DNA from: an uncultured Clostridia bacterium
Lineage (GTDB): Bacteria; Bacillota; Clostridia; TANB77; CAG-508
DNA: 6,124 bases
Assembly (NCBI GenBank): GCA_948934525.1
Contig: CAQZSK010000031.1
Location: 1 to 6,124 of the forward strand
Direction of reading: 5' to 3'
Part shown: in pieces, positions 5,312-6,124 of the stretch
How positions within the stretch are numbered: the first letter of the stretch is position 1
Layout: each line of letters opens with the position of its first letter
Translations under genes and position numbers: made by a program
Notes under the pieces: generated by a model
Told to the model about the DNA's origin: nothing
Databases searched by the model: none
What the model saw: only the letters and a program-made list of their open reading frames with translations

Positions 5312-5356
5312 ATTAAAGAAGAGCAAAGGATATTAAATCCTTTGCTCTTCTTTAAT
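5312..5356 (-). terminator. 20-bp perfect hairpin after the FGE-fold gene, likely terminator
   Basis: Arms 5312-5331 and 5337-5356 pair perfectly over 20 bp around a 5-base loop, starting 18 bp after the stop at 5375. On the minus strand the downstream arm ends CTTCTTTAAT. The T run is therefore inside the stem and no separate U tract follows, which is unusual for a rho-independent terminator. It still separates the FGE-fold gene from the lexA promoter and is most simply its terminator. Confidence 0.65.
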
Positions 5357-5374
5357 CTATATTTACTTTTTCTG

Positions 5375-6124
5375 CTATTTCACATAAATTAGTGGACGGA
5401 ATGCAACGCTATTTTGACCACCCTTTGATCCCTCATAGTAACGGTTACTTGGGTAATATGATGGATGCGAACCACCACCTCTCCATATCCCATGAGCACC
5501 TTCCCATGTGTATTGTTCTGTAGACCACTCTAACATACTAGAAGCTATATCATGGATATTGCATACTTTATCTCCCAATGTTCCAGTATTAGCATAACCA
5601 CTGGACCCTGCCCCTATACCTGATCGATTTGCATAATTACTATTTCCTGAATATTTTTGAATAAATACTATTGCAGTATCCCAGCTATAACTATTGATCA
5701 AATCACTTTCTACATAATTACTACTATACATATTTCTTGATGCAGTTGCTGCATTTGATTGGCTTATATTATTCCATGGAAACTTATCACATTGCACTTT
5801 TATTTTTCCATCTGTTCCTTTGCTTGCCTCATATCTTCCTAAGTAATATCCACCATTTGTATTCGTTCTACTTATAAATTCTCCTAAATTTTTAGCTGGA
5901 AGAGAGTATCCATTTGAACCTGTTTCTATACTGTCTTCCAGTTCTAAACACAAAAAGTCTCCTCCATTTTCACATCTTATTGAAATTTCCTGTATATAGT
6001 TAATAGCATTTTGTACTAATGTTGGATTTCCATTTGTTTTATCAAATGTATATCTTCCTAAAGTTATTGTCGTTGTTGTTCCATCTTTATTCTTGATATT
6101 TCCTACTGGCACCCATACAAATTG
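5375..6124 (-). CDS. C-terminal part of an FGE/C-type-lectin-fold protein, 5' end outside the window
   Basis: The frame is open to the right edge and gives 249 residues. A GTG at 6112 is internal, because the codons before it read QFVW, making FVWVPVGN, the typical opening of a formylglycine-generating-enzyme (FGE/SUMF1-type) domain. Later landmarks are GGYYLGRYEAS (91-101), PWNNISQSNAATASRNMY (about 116-133), IHDIASSMLEWS (190-201, the counterpart of the usual NVWEW motif) and the closing RGGGS ... AFRPLIYV (215-248). The few cysteines do not form the FGE active-site pair, so it is probably a non-catalytic binding fold. Related proteins, as I recall them, carry a pilin-like N-terminal membrane segment and are exported; that part cannot be seen here. 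The Gly/Ser/Asn/Tyr-rich C-terminus resembles ligand-binding loops. A hairpin follows 18 bp after the stop. Confidence 0.82.
   Translation of the reverse strand, partial: QFVWVPVGNIKNKDGTTTTITLGRYTFDKTNGNPTLVQNAINYIQEISIRCENGGDFLCLELEDSIETGSNGYSLPAKNLGEFISRTNTNGGYYLGRYEASKGTDGKIKVQCDKFPWNNISQSNAATASRNMYSSNYVESDLINSYSWDTAIVFIQKYSGNSNYANRSGIGAGSSGYANTGTLGDKVCNIHDIASSMLEWSTEQYTWEGAHGIWRGGGSHPSYYPSNRYYEGSKGGQNSVAFRPLIYVK

Noticed and set aside
6110..6112. GTG as the start of the FGE-fold protein
   Set aside because: The frame continues to the window edge as QFVW, and WVPVG is an internal landmark of the FGE domain, so the true start lies outside.

Overview
This is an AT-rich window in which every supportable gene lies on the minus strand, so transcription runs from right to left. 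The Bacillus-type LexA, the mreB-family gene, strong AGGAG-type ribosome binding sites, sigma-A promoters with 17-bp spacers and the A/T-ending codon preference point to a low-GC Firmicute. The FGE-fold surface-type protein at the right edge belongs to a family I associate, from memory only, with gut-type Clostridia. I cannot name a genus.

Layout in the direction of transcription. (1) Positions 6124-5375 hold the C-terminal 249 residues of a protein with a formylglycine-generating-enzyme/C-type-lectin-like fold. Its N-terminus lies outside the window, and it is followed by a 20-bp perfect hairpin. (2) A short intergenic stretch carries a Cys-X2-Cys mini-ORF of doubtful status and a sigma-A promoter for lexA, with an inverted repeat centred on its -35 box. 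(3) lexA is followed 28 bp later by a small membrane protein with an FxLYD-like extracytoplasmic domain; a clear hairpin terminator ends this unit. (4) A new promoter drives mreB, then a TetR-family regulator 13 bp downstream, then a long-chain acyl-CoA synthetase (AMP-forming). A 23-bp perfect palindrome sits between tetR and the synthetase. (5) The left edge holds the first 21 codons of another gene, preceded by two tandem promoters.

The most interesting signal is regulatory. The mreB promoter and the upstream promoter of the left-edge gene carry the same array of TGTAAY-type half-sites spaced exactly 11 bp apart (6-bp half-site plus 5-bp spacer). In both, the array sits in the same register relative to the -10 box. 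The half-sites match the WalR (YycF) consensus direct repeat and more generally look like an OmpR/PhoB-family response-regulator operator. This suggests that one cell-envelope regulator controls cell shape (mreB), the linked TetR/acyl-CoA synthetase genes and the left-edge gene. A second unusual element is the synthetase leader: the only good Shine-Dalgarno lies about 35 nt from the start codon, and the palindrome fills the gap. It could be a TetR operator, an RNA hairpin that shortens the spacing, or both.

No rRNA, tRNA, CRISPR array, insertion sequence or complete new defence system was found. No stretch longer than 300 bases lacks a gene; the longest gene-free stretches, just under 200 bases each, are described through their promoters, operators and terminators.
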